From Hysterium pulicare CBS 123377 (Eukaryota; Ascomycota; Dothideomycetes; Hysteriales; Hysteriaceae), in assembly GCA_000467715.1 (NCBI GenBank), contig AJFK01000779.1:1-61218 (forward strand): a DNA stretch of 61,218 nucleotides. Direction: 5' to 3'. This document shows positions 11,761-20,883 of the stretch, one piece after another. The translations under genes and the position numbers were made by a program. The notes beneath the pieces are model-generated. The model saw only the letters and a program-made list of their open reading frames with translations, made no database searches and was not told the origin of the DNA. Position 1 is the first letter of the stretch. Every line of letters starts with the position of its first letter.

Positions 11761-12047
11761 GAAAGGGGACGGGGTTGTTGGTGGGAAATGGGATGGATTG
11801 GATTGGATTGGTTCTTTTTTCCTTTGCTATGTAGAGTTAGATATAATTGTCACACTATGCCGTACTCATGCTTCATGGTCTTCGTAGCATTTATAGTCGT
11901 TTCCCACAACTCAATCAAATCTTAGTAAAGTGGTGATGAATTCCAATATCTACAAGAGTGAAATTCTAGCCTATTCCTAAATCATAAATCATATTACATC
12001 ATAAAGATTATAGTTCATAACCTCCGCATACTTCAAACGCGCTCCGT

Positions 12048-15000
12048 CTACTTCATCAATTCCGCCACAACTCCCGCAACGTAGCACGCGGCTCCAGCCC
12101 AGATCCCACTCTGAATAACCCTAGTAAAGCCTCCCTTTCTTTTACTCCCTCTATTATCACGCCCTCTCGGCTGCCTTCTCCCTTCCTCCTCTACATCCGG
12201 CCCCCTCGCGGCCTCTTCCTCCCCAGTCCTGTTCTGGGGCAGGTTATGATTCACAAAGCCCGTAGGACTCGCGAAATTGCCTGTGGGCGCCTCAGGCAAG
12301 GGTATCGTAGTCCCATCTACAGGATTTATGCCCCTTCCAAACTCCTCTCTTGCTTTCACGTCATCGGAGTGCACCTCCCTCCTTCCCTTCCTTTCCGTTA
12401 TCTCTGCCCCACTACTAGAGTAGACTTCCGTCTTTGTTCCCAAGTCTGCCAAGGTCTCGCGTACGATCAGCAAATTGGATGTAGCGGCAATAGGCTCAAA
12501 GCTAGGAGGCAGATGGCGGAGGAACTTGGAGGGATTGGAGAGGTTAGAGAGGGCTACTGCGAGGGGGATTGGGGTGTTGGGGTCTTTGAGGTAGGAGGGT
12601 GGGGTTGTGGTTGTGATTGTGAGGTTGCTGGTCTCGGGGTCGAAGGCTAGGATCTTGTAGACCGGAGGTGATTTGAGTGAGGTGGTGCTTGACGATTCGG
12701 CGGACTCGAAGGCATTGGGTGAATTGGTCTCGATGGTCTCCAGGGAGGAGGCCTTGAGTTCTTGCTTCGTAGCGTTTCTGCTTGGTTCTTTGCTGCGCTG
12801 CTCTGCTGTGTTGAGATCAGAGGTGGCGTATGGTAGTCGTCCGGCCGACGTCGTCTTTGTTGATGTAGTAGCAGGCAGTGCAGTCCTCCTCTCGAGAGAC
12901 GTTTGTAATGGCAGACTGCTCTTTAGACTGTCTGCAGCAGCCAGAGGAGAGGCAGAAGAAGTGTGCTTTCCTCCTGGCAATACGATTGCTCGCTCTGCCG
13001 CCGTCCTGCCATGCTGGGCAATTGCAGAGTGGCTTCTCGTCGTGACGTTGAGTTGCCCGCCATTTTCATTCGGCTCCGCGCTCTCGCCCACAACAACCAC
13101 AGAGTCCTTCTTCACACCCACTCCATTCACAACATCATCGCCCTGACGATGAGCAGTCGTGATGGGGCCATAGCGATCTTCATATGCTTCCCTAACCTCT
13201 CTCACGAGAGCTTGGTCAGCGAGGAACTTACGTCGCTTGGCTGCGAGGTCCTGAGCCTCGCGCTTCATCTTCTGCAGCCCCGCCGCCGCTTCGTCTGCAC
13301 CCTTGCCAAGATCATTCAGCTGCTGCTGGAACGGTCTGAACCTGCTGTTCTGAAGGATGTCAAGCTCCTCAAAGCTTGCTCTTCGAGCGACAGGCTTGGG
13401 CGGGCGCCTATACCCATCGTCGGAGAGACCCTGCATGGCCGCTCGCTGAAGGCTCACCTCCTGCTCGAGTCGGAGGCGGGCAACGTCAGCTTGTGTGGCA
13501 GCAGCACTATCGGCAGCAATGTCGCTTGAGCGTATTGAAGCGGTAGGAGTCAAGATCTTTCCTCTCCCTGGCATCGCCGTCACCGAATTCGCTCCCGTCC
13601 CTTTCACATCACCCTCTTCGCTCTCCAACTGCTTCATTTCGACGACCTTCTGGGTCGCACTTTGGCTTGCCTGCTCGAGCGGAATAGGTTCAGCCATTTG
13701 CCCTTGCCCACGAGCTTTCTTCTTGAGATACTCCAACTTATCTTCTCTTTCAAGGCCATCAATGTCAGTTATTTCATTGAGATACCCCAGCTTCTCATTT
13801 TCATTCAGACCATACTCATCAGTCTTCTCAATGACATCCTCCTGCTTGGATTCTAAGAAGCCTAAAGTCCGACGCAGCGATCTCGATGAATCGTTCGCTT
13901 TGTGATCGAGGACCGAAGGTGACTCAACTTCTTTATTAGACTTATGGGTCATGGATCTTATCTGTCCGTCATTTGCTTCTCCATCACTCTGATCTTTCCT
14001 GTTAGAATCCTTAGAACTTTCTTTCTTTTTGATTTCATTCTCAGTGGTCTTTTCGAAAGTTTCAATGTCATTTCCTTCCGAGAAACCTTTGAGGGGCTCC
14101 CATGGAGACGAAGATGTGTCAGACGATATTCTTTCGACATGGCCTTCAAGCCACTTATACATCCGTCTCTTGTCTTCTCTGATCGTCATATCTTCATGAA
14201 AGTGTTCCCAGTCTATCGGTTGCCTTCGATTCTTATCCGTACTATCTTTCAAGTCATTTGTTTCCGCCAACCTATCAAGGTCCAAAAGCTCATTATACGC
14301 CGAAGAACCGAACATGCGGTCCAAAGATGTTTCCAATTTCGTCGTATTCTTATTCAAGTCACTTTCAACTCGTCTGACGAATTGCTCGTTCATGACTCTC
14401 AGTTCATTGAATGGATCAAGCTTAATCTCTTCCTTCTGAGCTTTCTCATATTCAGCTTCCAAACTCTTTCTGGTCTTCTCCCTATCTTCATTCGATTCTT
14501 TCGTTCCCTTTCTCTTGATTCCCATTGAAGCTCGAACGTCGGTAGGGCGAAGGAAGTCGATATCATCTTTCGGTAAGGTCTTCAGAATATCCGAGGAAGA
14601 CCTCTTCACGTTAACTGTCTCCTGGACTGTATCCGTCGTCTGTGGAGTAGGCTCATTAGTAGACGAGCCACGCTTCCGCTTGACCTGGGGGTTCCATGGT
14701 ACAATCCTGCCTGGCTGCACAAGCCAGTCATTATCGGCACTTGCTTCAGGATGCTTTCGATCTTCTGTTTCTGCTGGTTCTGCCGAGATTATAATTTCTC
14801 CATCTGAAGTATAGAAAGGTGGATCATCTCGGAGGGGTGAAAGCTTCCTTGCATCTTCTTTATCCTTCTCTTTCGGAGCAGTCCATGGGCGGCTCGCCCA
14901 CTCGACCTGCTTAGCCTCAGACGACTTAATATTGTTCACTGGCCTCTCGCTGTCGATTAGTTTCCCATCGTCGGCAACATTTTTAGACGCATCCGCATTA

Positions 15001-16157
15001 CCAGAAGCCTTAGGTGATGTGGGTTGATAGCCGCGGTTCGATGCCCCAAAGGCATACACATCGCTCTTCCTAATATCCGAACGAGACCTGAAGGGTGGGG
15101 ATTTCCGCGTCCACTCCCCCGTCTCCTTGTCTTTATAGTACATGGATGATTGGTTGGGATCGTATGGGAAGTCTGGCTCGACTTTAGGGATTGGATTATC
15201 CGAACTAGTCTGGTATAGCTCGTTCTCTGACATAGTAGATGTGTTTGCGGACTTTGGAGACGACGTAGCGACGGGCGGAGTATGCTCAGACTTAACGCTA
15301 ACATCCGAGGAGCTTTCTTGAGCTGGAGATACTTCATTAGCCGCGATCTCTATAATAACATCTAGAGACGACTTACTACTAGCGGTAGACTGACTACCGT
15401 TATAGTAGGTCGGATCTCGCCAGTTAGGGCGGTGTTGGAACGCCGACGATCCTGGAGGATAGCTCGTCATCGTCTCGCGTGGCCTTCTCGTATCAGATGG
15501 TGATACCACACCAGTAGAGTATAGTTCTTTAGAGGAGCTCGATGGTATAGAGGCAGCCGGTCGATTGTCAGAGGTGGGCGGATATGACCATGGCTTAGTG
15601 GGAGGAGTATTGGGTTGAGGAGTAGGCTGAGAAGTTGACGACTTAGAGGATGTCGCTGCCGATGAAGCATTGCCCGTTGTTGAAGCACCTGCATCCTGCT
15701 TGTCAACACGCTTGCTGTTTGGTATAGCTTGTCCGTCCTGCGGCTTGTTACTGCCATCTCTTGCGGAACCATCGCTCTTGCTCCGCTTCTCGTCGAAGCC
15801 AAACTCCTCAATCATCCACTTGGGGAACGCTTGAGAAACCCAAGCTGCTTTAATCCCACCTCGGCCTGATAATAGCCTGTTGGAGTAGCCAAACAGGGCA
15901 TTGTACGGGTCCTCCGTTAGGAGCTTCTTCCATCGCCGGAATTGTTGGAGCTGTATCCATTCGACATCCGATAGCCCGTCAGGCCGATCCCTGTTGTTGT
16001 CGTCTTTATGCTGGGCACGGTGTGGGTTCGACTTAGAGAAGCATCGCGATCGGAGGGAGGAATGCAGCTGGGCCTCGTTGTCCATAAGCGCCTTCCTGGC
16101 ATACCGGTGCATAACGCTCTTGCACCATAGCTCCGTGTTCCTCCTCCACCACGTCAT
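12048..16157 (-). CDS. Large uncharacterised fungal protein, possibly mitochondrial, with C-terminal TM segment
   Basis: One open frame of 1369 aa without visible introns. Not recognised by family. The first 60 residues are Arg-rich and poor in acid (ARKALMDNEAQL, RSRCFSKSNPHRAQ), which could be a mitochondrial presequence. An ordered patch follows: LSDVEWIQLQQFRRWKK and DPYNALFGYSNRLLSGRG (about 65-110). A very long Ser/Thr/Pro-rich and then Lys/Glu-rich region fills the middle, with probable coiled coil near 580-640. A second conserved-looking patch near 1200-1260 includes YKILAFDPETSNLTI and NPSKFLRHLPPSFEPI. The last 25 residues (IWAGAACYVAGVVAELM) form one hydrophobic segment. The gene converges with its left neighbour over 287 bp. 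Being a long unbroken frame, it is certainly coding; function unknown. Confidence 0.82.
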   Translation of the reverse strand: MTWWRRNTELWCKSVMHRYARKALMDNEAQLHSSLRSRCFSKSNPHRAQHKDDNNRDRPDGLSDVEWIQLQQFRRWKKLLTEDPYNALFGYSNRLLSGRGGIKAAWVSQAFPKWMIEEFGFDEKRSKSDGSARDGSNKPQDGQAIPNSKRVDKQDAGASTTGNASSAATSSKSSTSQPTPQPNTPPTKPWSYPPTSDNRPAASIPSSSSKELYSTGVVSPSDTRRPRETMTSYPPGSSAFQHRPNWRDPTYYNGSQSTASSKSSLDVIIEIAANEVSPAQESSSDVSVKSEHTPPVATSSPKSANTSTMSENELYQTSSDNPIPKVEPDFPYDPNQSSMYYKDKETGEWTRKSPPFRSRSDIRKSDVYAFGASNRGYQPTSPKASGNADASKNVADDGKLIDSERPVNNIKSSEAKQVEWASRPWTAPKEKDKEDARKLSPLRDDPPFYTSDGEIIISAEPAETEDRKHPEASADNDWLVQPGRIVPWNPQVKRKRGSSTNEPTPQTTDTVQETVNVKRSSSDILKTLPKDDIDFLRPTDVRASMGIKRKGTKESNEDREKTRKSLEAEYEKAQKEEIKLDPFNELRVMNEQFVRRVESDLNKNTTKLETSLDRMFGSSAYNELLDLDRLAETNDLKDSTDKNRRQPIDWEHFHEDMTIREDKRRMYKWLEGHVERISSDTSSSPWEPLKGFSEGNDIETFEKTTENEIKKKESSKDSNRKDQSDGEANDGQIRSMTHKSNKEVESPSVLDHKANDSSRSLRRTLGFLESKQEDVIEKTDEYGLNENEKLGYLNEITDIDGLEREDKLEYLKKKARGQGQMAEPIPLEQASQSATQKVVEMKQLESEEGDVKGTGANSVTAMPGRGKILTPTASIRSSDIAADSAAATQADVARLRLEQEVSLQRAAMQGLSDDGYRRPPKPVARRASFEELDILQNSRFRPFQQQLNDLGKGADEAAAGLQKMKREAQDLAAKRRKFLADQALVREVREAYEDRYGPITTAHRQGDDVVNGVGVKKDSVVVVGESAEPNENGGQLNVTTRSHSAIAQHGRTAAERAIVLPGGKHTSSASPLAAADSLKSSLPLQTSLERRTALPATTSTKTTSAGRLPYATSDLNTAEQRSKEPSRNATKQELKASSLETIETNSPNAFESAESSSTTSLKSPPVYKILAFDPETSNLTITTTTPPSYLKDPNTPIPLAVALSNLSNPSKFLRHLPPSFEPIAATSNLLIVRETLADLGTKTEVYSSSGAEITERKGRREVHSDDVKAREEFGRGINPVDGTTIPLPEAPTGNFASPTGFVNHNLPQNRTGEEEAARGPDVEEEGRRQPRGRDNRGSKRKGGFTRVIQSGIWAGAACYVAGVVAELMK

Positions 16158-18200
16158 TGTATCCTTGTATATATGATTGTGTGTCTAACGGAGGTTGCGT
16201 GGGTCTTTCGGTATGGGAAGGGTTCGACGGAGGTGGATGGCCGCTCGACCTCGATCAATAAAGGCTAACATCCACGTAGAGGGACCGATGTTGGCGAAGT
16301 GTTTCAGGATAAGATATGAAGATATCTTCGCGGTGAACCGAAGCTTGATACCCGTTAGCAAACTGAAAGGCTCTGGTTGTCCGCTACAGAGATAGGACTT
16401 TGCTGCCCCGCGCGGTGGCATGGATGGCTAGACGCAGCTATGGGAGACGCACGATGAAAGTATAACGACTCCTTGTCGAGGAGTGCCAAACAGTACTCTC
16501 CTATTTAACACGCTGTCGCATTCGGACGATGGGAGGGTATAGACGATAGATGTACACGATGTCGACGTCGACGATGTCCGCGTTGGATGAACCCTCGCCG
16601 AGCTCCAGCGCCTATCAGCCAGCATCTCGCGGGGTATCGTGTTAACTCCGCTGCGGGTCTATGCATGCTGGGGGCGCTCGATTAGTGGCTCTGGATGGTG
16701 GATCCTTCGAAGTTCTAGCGGCAACTCCGGAAGTTATCCAGCATTGTTCTCTACGACGACATGAGATATTATAGATGGGATATAAGAAGCACTATCTATT
16801 CGCACAAAGGTATCATCAGGCAGAGGACGGCAAACATTCTCCGTTGGCGACATGAAGGGGCGCTCCGGAGACGATGGCACACGCATCGCCGAACCGCTCG
16901 CTAGCGATGCAAGCTCCAAGAGGCCGATAACACCACCACGCATCGAAGTATAGAGGCAATTATATAAGAGAGTATCGCATTTTCATTAAGAATCACATCT
17001 TGCACGGCTCTTAAAACTAGTTCAATCTATAGTAGCGGAACACTGAACTAAGGAAACGTGAGCCAGCTCCTGAGGCTCTTCAACAACAAAGGTCTTCTGA
17101 TCCGCCAGATAATTGCGGGGAGGAAGATTCAATTCACGCGTCAAGCTTTGTTGCAGTTTGGCTGCGGTACTATGCATCGCTATCAACTAAATGTCCTATA
17201 GAGTTACAAAAGGGGTACAGCAAGCTCATATATAATTCAAGCAGCTTCGAACCAACCATTTGTCGTGCTTCAAAGCTTTGCATCGTTCATTCACATGCTT
17301 GTTGCTATCGTGATAGGGCTGCAGCCCTCGATTGTCAAAGCTTCTTGCTCGTCAACAAAAACCCTCGCTCGTTCACCTCACAACTTCTTTCCTCCACCTC
17401 ACCAACCACCACCCACCCCATCATGCAAACTTCCTCCTGCTCTTCTATACTGCCATGCAATCTTCCTCTGGGCTTCAGAAGCCAAGATCTCGTTCCTTTG
17501 AAGCTCCAGAAGTTGCTGCCCCTACAGCTTCGTCCCTGAGCGACTGTCACCCGCCTCCGAAGCAGTCCCACTTACTTCTGCTATTTTGCTCCGCCCGCAC
17601 GGAAACCGCGGCAGTTGCTGCAGAACTTCATTACCATGTCTGAAGCATGATCCATCTCCTGATACATCTATCAGCTAGTGATGAGCAGCTTGAAGACCAA
17701 ATCGTGAGCAGTTACTGATGAAGTCCGCCTGATTTCTTACTGACCTCACCCAGGCGGGGTTATCCAAACTCACGACAGCTTTTTGCCCTGAGTAAGCTCG
17801 ACGCGTGGCTCCGTCTGGCACAATGTGCTCCACTCCTCCTGTCCACGAGATCTCCTATTGCAGAGATAAATGGATATCCTGTTCCCGTGAGTTCCGTCAC
17901 GACTAGTAAGTAATAGCCCGTATAAATCATCTTGTTCTGAGCTCGATCTGACACTTGCTTAAGTCTCTAAAATAATACGGCCACGCTTCCAGACCTTCAT
18001 CGACCTCCGCCCATAACTCAATATCGGGTTCCACCACGCATTGGAGTGCCAAACTCAATAGTGCTCCTTCGAATTTGTCTTGTCTAATGATGGCATTCAT
18101 CACCAATATTCTGCTCAAAACAACGGTGACCAGGCTTTGACGAAGTCCTCACTTCCCACTCCCAACCACCACCATCAATCCCGCCCCCCTGGAAGAGACA
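16158..18200. other. Gene-poor region, start of the accessory block
   Basis: About 2 kb upstream of the 1369-aa gene. It contains that gene's promoter and then sequence in which I see no credible gene: open frames are short and lack domains or paired splice sites. No tRNA and no clear terminal inverted repeat noticed. Confidence 0.45.
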
Positions 18201-18350
18201 TGCATGAACAGTTTGTTCCCCAGGCCACACCATGGAATAAGAATGCATAAACTGTTTGCTCCAGGACACACCATGGAACAAGCATGCATCATCTTTTGGT
18301 TCCAGGACACACCATGGAACAAGCATGCATCATCTTTTGGTTCCAGGACC
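18201..18350. repeat. 41-bp direct tandem repeat carrying inverted copies of the TGCATGYTTGTTCC motif
   Basis: Two nearly identical 41 bp units abut (the shared CATCATCTTTTGGTTCCAGG begins at 18287 and 18328), preceded by a third, more diverged unit. Each contains GGAACAAGCATGCA (18275-18288, 18316-18329; diverged form at 18234-18247), the exact reverse complement of the motif repeated directly further right. A split direct form sits at 18201-18219. No coding function is evident. Confidence 0.8.
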
Positions 18351-18646
18351 ACAACACAGCGGAAGCTGGTGGATCAACCCAGAAGATGAGTCTGGTGGTT
18401 GCTTGTGAGGAGTGATTGAGAGCGAGAGAGGCAGCTTTTATAGATGTTGGGGGAGGAAACGAAATGGCCGCACGTGAAGAGACTTTACATAACCCAGTCG
18501 GCGGTGAGAGGAGCAGCTCACTTTTTCTCAACCACCATTGCTCTTCGAAAACACGTGAGCTCTACCAACTACTCAACGACATCTGGTCAAAGATCTTCGG
18601 ACATGTCTACATGGAGTTGTGGTATGTGGCTATCCGGTCACTACAC

Positions 18647-19139
18647 TGCATGTTTGTTCCCAGATCTCCTTTTCGGGGCAAGAATGCATCAATCACATTG
18701 GTGCTCATGCACATCATAGTTCATCGCTGCTGGCGTTCGTCGTCAGTTCAGGTGCGGCGAGGCAGTACGCCAACCCTCCTTCGACTGCCAATGGAGTTCA
18801 TGCATGTTTCTTCCTAAGTTCCTCTCTTTGGACAGGAACGCATCGATCACATTGGTTCTCATGCACATCATAGTTCATTTGCAGCTGGCGTTCCCGATCA
18901 GCTAAGGCGAGATGTGGTAATACTGGAACCTTCCAGTGGTCTACTTCCTTCCGCTGCCAGCGATGTTGATGCATGCTTGTTCCTAAGTCCCTCTCTTCGG
19001 AGCAGAAATACATCGATCACATTGGTGCTCATGCACATCATAGTTCATTTGCAGCTGGCGCTCACGATCAGCTAAGGCGCGATGGACAATCCTCCAGTGG
19101 CCTACTTCATTCACTGCCTTCTGCTGCTTGCGGCGATGA
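18647..19139. repeat. Three tandem copies of a 154-170 bp unit
   Basis: Units run approximately 18647-18800, 18801-18969 and 18970-19139. Each opens with TGCATG(T/C)TT(G/C)TTCC and contains ATCACATTGGTGCTCATGCA, then ACATCATAGTTCATTTGCAG and CTGGCG (for example 19035-19060). Copies 2 and 3 are closest; copy 1 has lost part of the middle. A fourth opening motif at 19140 begins a different continuation. The ACATCAT...TTTGCAGCTGGCG end also occurs immediately before the GH55 relic (20217-20241), so the unit probably derives from that gene's upstream part. Confidence 0.75.
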
Positions 19140-20075
19140 TGCATGTTTGTTCCGAGGCGACTTTTCAGGCTCTACGGGAGCTTGAGCTCTCCAAGTCAAC
19201 AAGAATGGATGTTGACGATATTATGGATGAGGCCCAGCCTCTACCAGGCCAACTCCTTGATTATCCCAGTCTCATCCCTGGTGACGGTGCAAATGGAGCT
19301 ACCGAAGCTCCTCCAGTTACGCAAGCCGGCTTTGAGGGCACCGCGGTTCAAGATATGACGAAGGATATGGCGATACCCTTGAACAAGCAGTCAATCTGGT
19401 CGTTGATGCATGCTTGTTCCATCATACTTACTTTAGAAGTTATGCAAGCCGGGTTCGAGGGCACCGCGGTTCAAGATATGACAAAGGATATGGCGATCCC
19501 AAATACGCCCGACAACTTGAACAAACAGTCAATCCGGTCGTTGATGCATGTTTGTTCCATCATACTTACTTTAGAAGTTAAGCAAGTTGGTTTCGAGAGT
19601 ACCGCGGTTCAAGATATGACAAAGGATATGGCGATCCCAAAAACGCCCGACAACTTGAACAGACAATCAGTCTGGGCTTTAATCAAGTCCAAAAAGCGCG
19701 CCAAGGAATATCTTGGTCTTGTGGGGCATCGCGAGCCTTGGGCACCATGGTCTTCATTCCACCTATGGTGTTCGTGTTTGTTTGTTCCATCATAGATCCT
19801 TTGCAAGAGAGCACCGCGGTTCGGGAGATGACCAAGGATATGGCGATACCAAACAAACCCGAAAACTTGAACAAACAGTCAGTCTGGGCATTAATCAAGT
19901 CTAAGAAGCGCTCCAAGGAGTATCTTGGTCTTGTGCAGCATCGCGAGCATTAGGCGCCATCACATCCATTCCATCTATATGTTCGAGTATGTTTGTTCCA
20001 CCATAGCTCCTTTGCAGCTAGGAGTCTTGTGTAGCATCGCGACGTCCACCGGTGGTGTTCGTGGATGTTTATTCC
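19082..20075 (+). repeat. Tandem array coding for a repeated TAVQDMTKDMAIP peptide
   Basis: A frame open from 19082 to 19795 (237 aa) contains three copies of a unit reading TAVQDMTKDMAIP..., LNKQS(I/V)(W/R); a fourth copy follows at about 19802-19950 in another frame. CCGCGGTTC landmarks lie at 19341, 19464, 19602 and 19814, so the period is 123, 138 and 212 bp. Units 3 and 4 have an extra segment reading ALIKSKKRAKEYLGLV. Between units sits the (GA)TGCATGYTTGTTCCATCATA motif, which could act as an intron-like spacer ending TTACTTTAG. Diverged motifs continue at 19987 and 20063. I recognise no protein family. It may be a decayed gene or a repeat that happens to stay open; the frame change between units 3 and 4 favours decay. 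Confidence 0.55.
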
Positions 20076-20216
20076 ATCATTGTTCTTTTGCAGCTTCTCA
20101 TCCTTCACATCCGTAGGCTGGGCGCTGAATCAGACCAAATTGGCCTGATTGGCGACATGCCGCAGCGCGGGACCCACCTGGCGAGCTCGGCTAAATCTTA
20201 TACTATGCAGCCCGCG

Positions 20217-20494
20217 ACATCATCTTCCTTTGCAGCTGGCGCACCCAGGTATGTTGGTATGGAGGCGGTGGGTGACGGCTTCACAGATGGCACTGTTGCC
20301 ATCAACAAGGCCATAAGCACTGGCAACCGTTGCGGACAGAGCTGTGACTCTTGCACCATCAATCATTGTTTACTTCCCACCTGGTACCTGTGTTTTTAGC
20401 GCCCGCATCCTTCAGTATCACCGCACCCAGTTCATTAGAGATACGCTCGCTCTTCCGACTCTCGAGGTCTCTACCAGCTTCCAAGGCATAATAG
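20217..20494 (+). pseudogene. Relic of a GH55-type exo/endo beta-1,3-glucanase (pectate-lyase-like fold)
   Basis: Translation shows family signature pieces in two frames. First frame: AVGDGFTDGTVAINKAISTG and NRCGQSCDS, matching the GH55 entry GAVGDGVTDDTAAIN...GNRCG. At about 20345 the reading shifts frame and continues VYFPPGTCVFSARILQY, TQFIRDTLALPTLEVS and FQGIIG, matching the family's VYFPPGTY...YTQ.IGD....PT. Intact GH55 enzymes are about 750-1000 aa; only about 90 codons remain. A CTTTGCAG just before the block resembles an intron acceptor. The fragment stops where SmD1-like sequence starts. Recognition rests on my memory of the family; a protein search would confirm it. Confidence 0.7.
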
Positions 20495-20521
20495 GTCCTC
20501 AAGGCAGGGCCCCTTTTTCCC

Positions 20522-20883
20522 TAGATATTTGAATTCCGATCAAGTACAAGAATGGTAAGCTTCAATGCCGCTTCCGCTTCACAAGGCGGGTATCTAATAA
20601 AGCATAAATAGGTACCATGGTCCACGGCACTATTGCATTGGTGTCACCCAAGATGAATACTGCGCTCCGAACTGTCAAGATGACGCCGAAGGGGCGAGAT
20701 GCAATTGCGCTTGATACTATCACTCTCCGCGAACGGACTATCCGATACATAACCCTGCCCGACAGCCTCCTGCTGGATACGCTCCTCATCGACGACGCAC
20801 CGAAGCCCAAGAACAAGGCTCGCAAAGAGGTAGCAGATCGAGGAGGAAGGGGAGGACGTGGGGGACCGAGAGGCAGGGTGTAG
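20522..20883 (+). pseudogene. 5'-truncated copy of the spliceosomal SmD1 gene
   Basis: After an intron of 57 nt (20555-20611, GTAAGC...AAATAG), the frame reads GTMVHGTI, then [40 protein letters not shown] and a short RGG tail, clearly SmD1 (core snRNP protein; Sm fold binding snRNA). Just before the intron, IPIKYKNG matches the family's TIEYKNG, but the codon before it is TGA and the N-terminal MKLVRFL part is missing, replaced by the GH55 relic. The RGG tail ends early (GPRGRV). From the ATG at 20621 some 87 codons are open. Retention of an intron argues for DNA-level duplication, not retroposition. Probably non-functional; expression is possible. Confidence 0.75.

Noticed and set aside
12246-14814. 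Series of plus-strand frames of 100-194 codons opposite the 1369-aa gene
   Set aside because: They follow from the composition of the Ser/Glu-rich coding strand; products have no domain.
18201-18350. CRISPR-like spaced repeats
   Set aside because: Units are contiguous tandem copies without unique spacers, in a eukaryotic genome.
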